64,000 bases of DNA from Actinomycetota bacterium. Its GTDB lineage: Bacteria > Actinomycetota > Actinomycetes > S36-B12 > UBA5976. A program made the translations under genes and the position numbers. The notes beneath the pieces are model-generated. The model made no database searches, had not been told where the DNA came from, and saw only the letters and a program-made list of their open reading frames with translations. Position 1 is the stretch's first letter; each line of letters begins with the position of its first letter. The DNA lies in the NCBI GenBank assembly GCA_009698575.1, contig WLPX01000001.1, positions 314,924 to 378,923 on the forward strand, read 5' to 3'. This document shows, piece by piece, positions 63,698-64,000 of this stretch.

Positions 63698-63860
63698 TTG
63701 AAACCTTACCTAGTAGGTATAGCTAGCCAAGGAAAAACATGACCGCATAACTCTCCAAAATAGGTAAAGAGGCTTGCTAATCCAAGGGATAATTGCGACA
63801 ATTTTTTAGAATTATTTAAACGTTGCCTACGGGTGTACTTCGAGCTGTCGAAGGAATATG

Positions 63861-63892
63861 AGCCCAAAAATCCCTAGGGTTTCTGGGCTTTT
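63861..63892 (+). terminator. Terminator-like hairpin upstream of the last gene
   Basis: AGCCCA-AAAATCCC-TA-GGGTTTC-TGGGCT with one mismatch, followed by TTTT on the plus strand. No ORF ends into it from the left, so it may close a small transcript or act as a leader attenuator. The gap 63698-63860 otherwise shows only a TTCGA/TCGAA hairpin near 63840. Confidence 0.45.
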
Positions 63893-63920
63893 ATGAAGCA
63901 AATTTCATAAGCCTTATACT
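63891..63920 (+). promoter_or_regulatory. Candidate promoter with inverted-repeat operator
   Basis: A TATACT -10-like box lies at 63915-63920. A 7 bp inverted repeat TTATGAA/TTCATAA (63891-63910, 6-base spacer) overlaps the expected -35 position. It would serve the gene starting at 63965. Both are read from sequence pattern only. Confidence 0.35.
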
Positions 63921-63964
63921 AAATTTTCGACAGTTGTGAATGGCGCTGTTTCAAACGGGTAAAT

Positions 63965-64000
63965 ATGAAGAATAGTTTTGCGAAAGCAATTTTGGGACTG
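63965..64000 (+). CDS. Partial CDS, first 12 codons, signal-peptide-like
   Basis: ATG at 63965 opens MKNSFAKAILGL before the window ends. The Lys/Asn start then hydrophobic residues look like a signal peptide. No family can be named and the ribosome site (GGGTAA) is modest. Confidence 0.45.
   Translation, partial: MKNSFAKAILGL

Noticed and set aside
1-64000. CRISPR array, prophage or insertion sequence
   Set aside because: No repeated-spacer array, integrase, transposase or phage structural gene was seen.

Overview
This window looks like the core chromosome of a low-GC free-living actinobacterium. By eye the GC content is in the mid-40s percent. The actinobacterial signs are a BldC-type regulator, a SAM-IV riboswitch, a DUF3180 gene closing an ftsH-folE-folP-folB-folK cluster, the DUF2520-panC-coaX-lysS order, a mycothiol-dependent-type DinB-fold protein and a three-subunit proton-translocating transhydrogenase. 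Gene packing is dense, with many 1-4 bp overlaps. An aquatic acI-like (Nanopelagicales) genome fits best; this is inference, not something a marker gene here proves. There is no IS element, prophage or CRISPR array.

Layout. 0-9 kb, all minus: a partial DUF2516-like membrane gene, lhgO, clpC, bldC, argA-type GNAT, lysS, coaX, panC and a DUF2520 Rossmann protein. 9-12 kb: an orphan NuoD-like gene, a coiled-coil-tailed unknown and a metallophosphoesterase. 12-17 kb: asd-lysC, recR, dnaX (minus). 17-18.3 kb: tRNA-Ser(GGA) with a duplicated 3' end and terminator, a ProC-like gene and the SRP RNA. 18.3-27 kb: hpt, tilS, dacB, ppa, a nitronate-monooxygenase-like enzyme behind a striking operator array, an MFS pump, a small hydrolase, and a PF13769/homocysteine-methyltransferase/SpoU trio. 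27-35 kb: secreted M4 peptidase, heterodisulfide-reductase-like Fe-S protein, dcd, tRNA-Gly(CCC), CopC, a CopD-CtaG fusion and a nitrilase-family amidase.

35-41 kb is the most system-like stretch: an OmpR-type two-component pair diverges from two small secreted low-complexity proteins, followed by ApbE (FMN transferase) and a heme/FAD/2Fe-2S membrane reductase. 41-46 kb is the folate cluster and ftsH. 46-49 kb holds an amino-acid-type ABC importer read from a SAM-IV riboswitch leader, which predicts a role in methionine or sulfur supply, then tadA. 49.4-55.4 kb: a tRNA-Ser(CGA) with a repeat also found beside the other tRNA-Ser, an atypical orphan response regulator, pntB-pntAB-pntAA, a TauE permease and a long coiled-coil protein. 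55.5-64 kb: a DEAD-box helicase with an Arg-rich tandem-repeat tail, rmuC, an APC permease, a mycothiol-family protein, a CDGSH protein with a tiny DnaX-tail-like partner, a secreted LRR/InlB-repeat protein and the first codons of another gene.

Taken together the genes describe amino-acid, folate and CoA synthesis, protein quality control (ClpC, FtsH), redox balance (Pnt, Fe-S and flavin reductases) and modest secreted accessory functions. The best leads are the SAM-IV-controlled importer, the two-component/charged-protein/ApbE/reductase locus, the phased operator array at 23.2 kb, the NuoD paralogue lacking its quinone tyrosine, and the tRNA-Ser-linked repeat.
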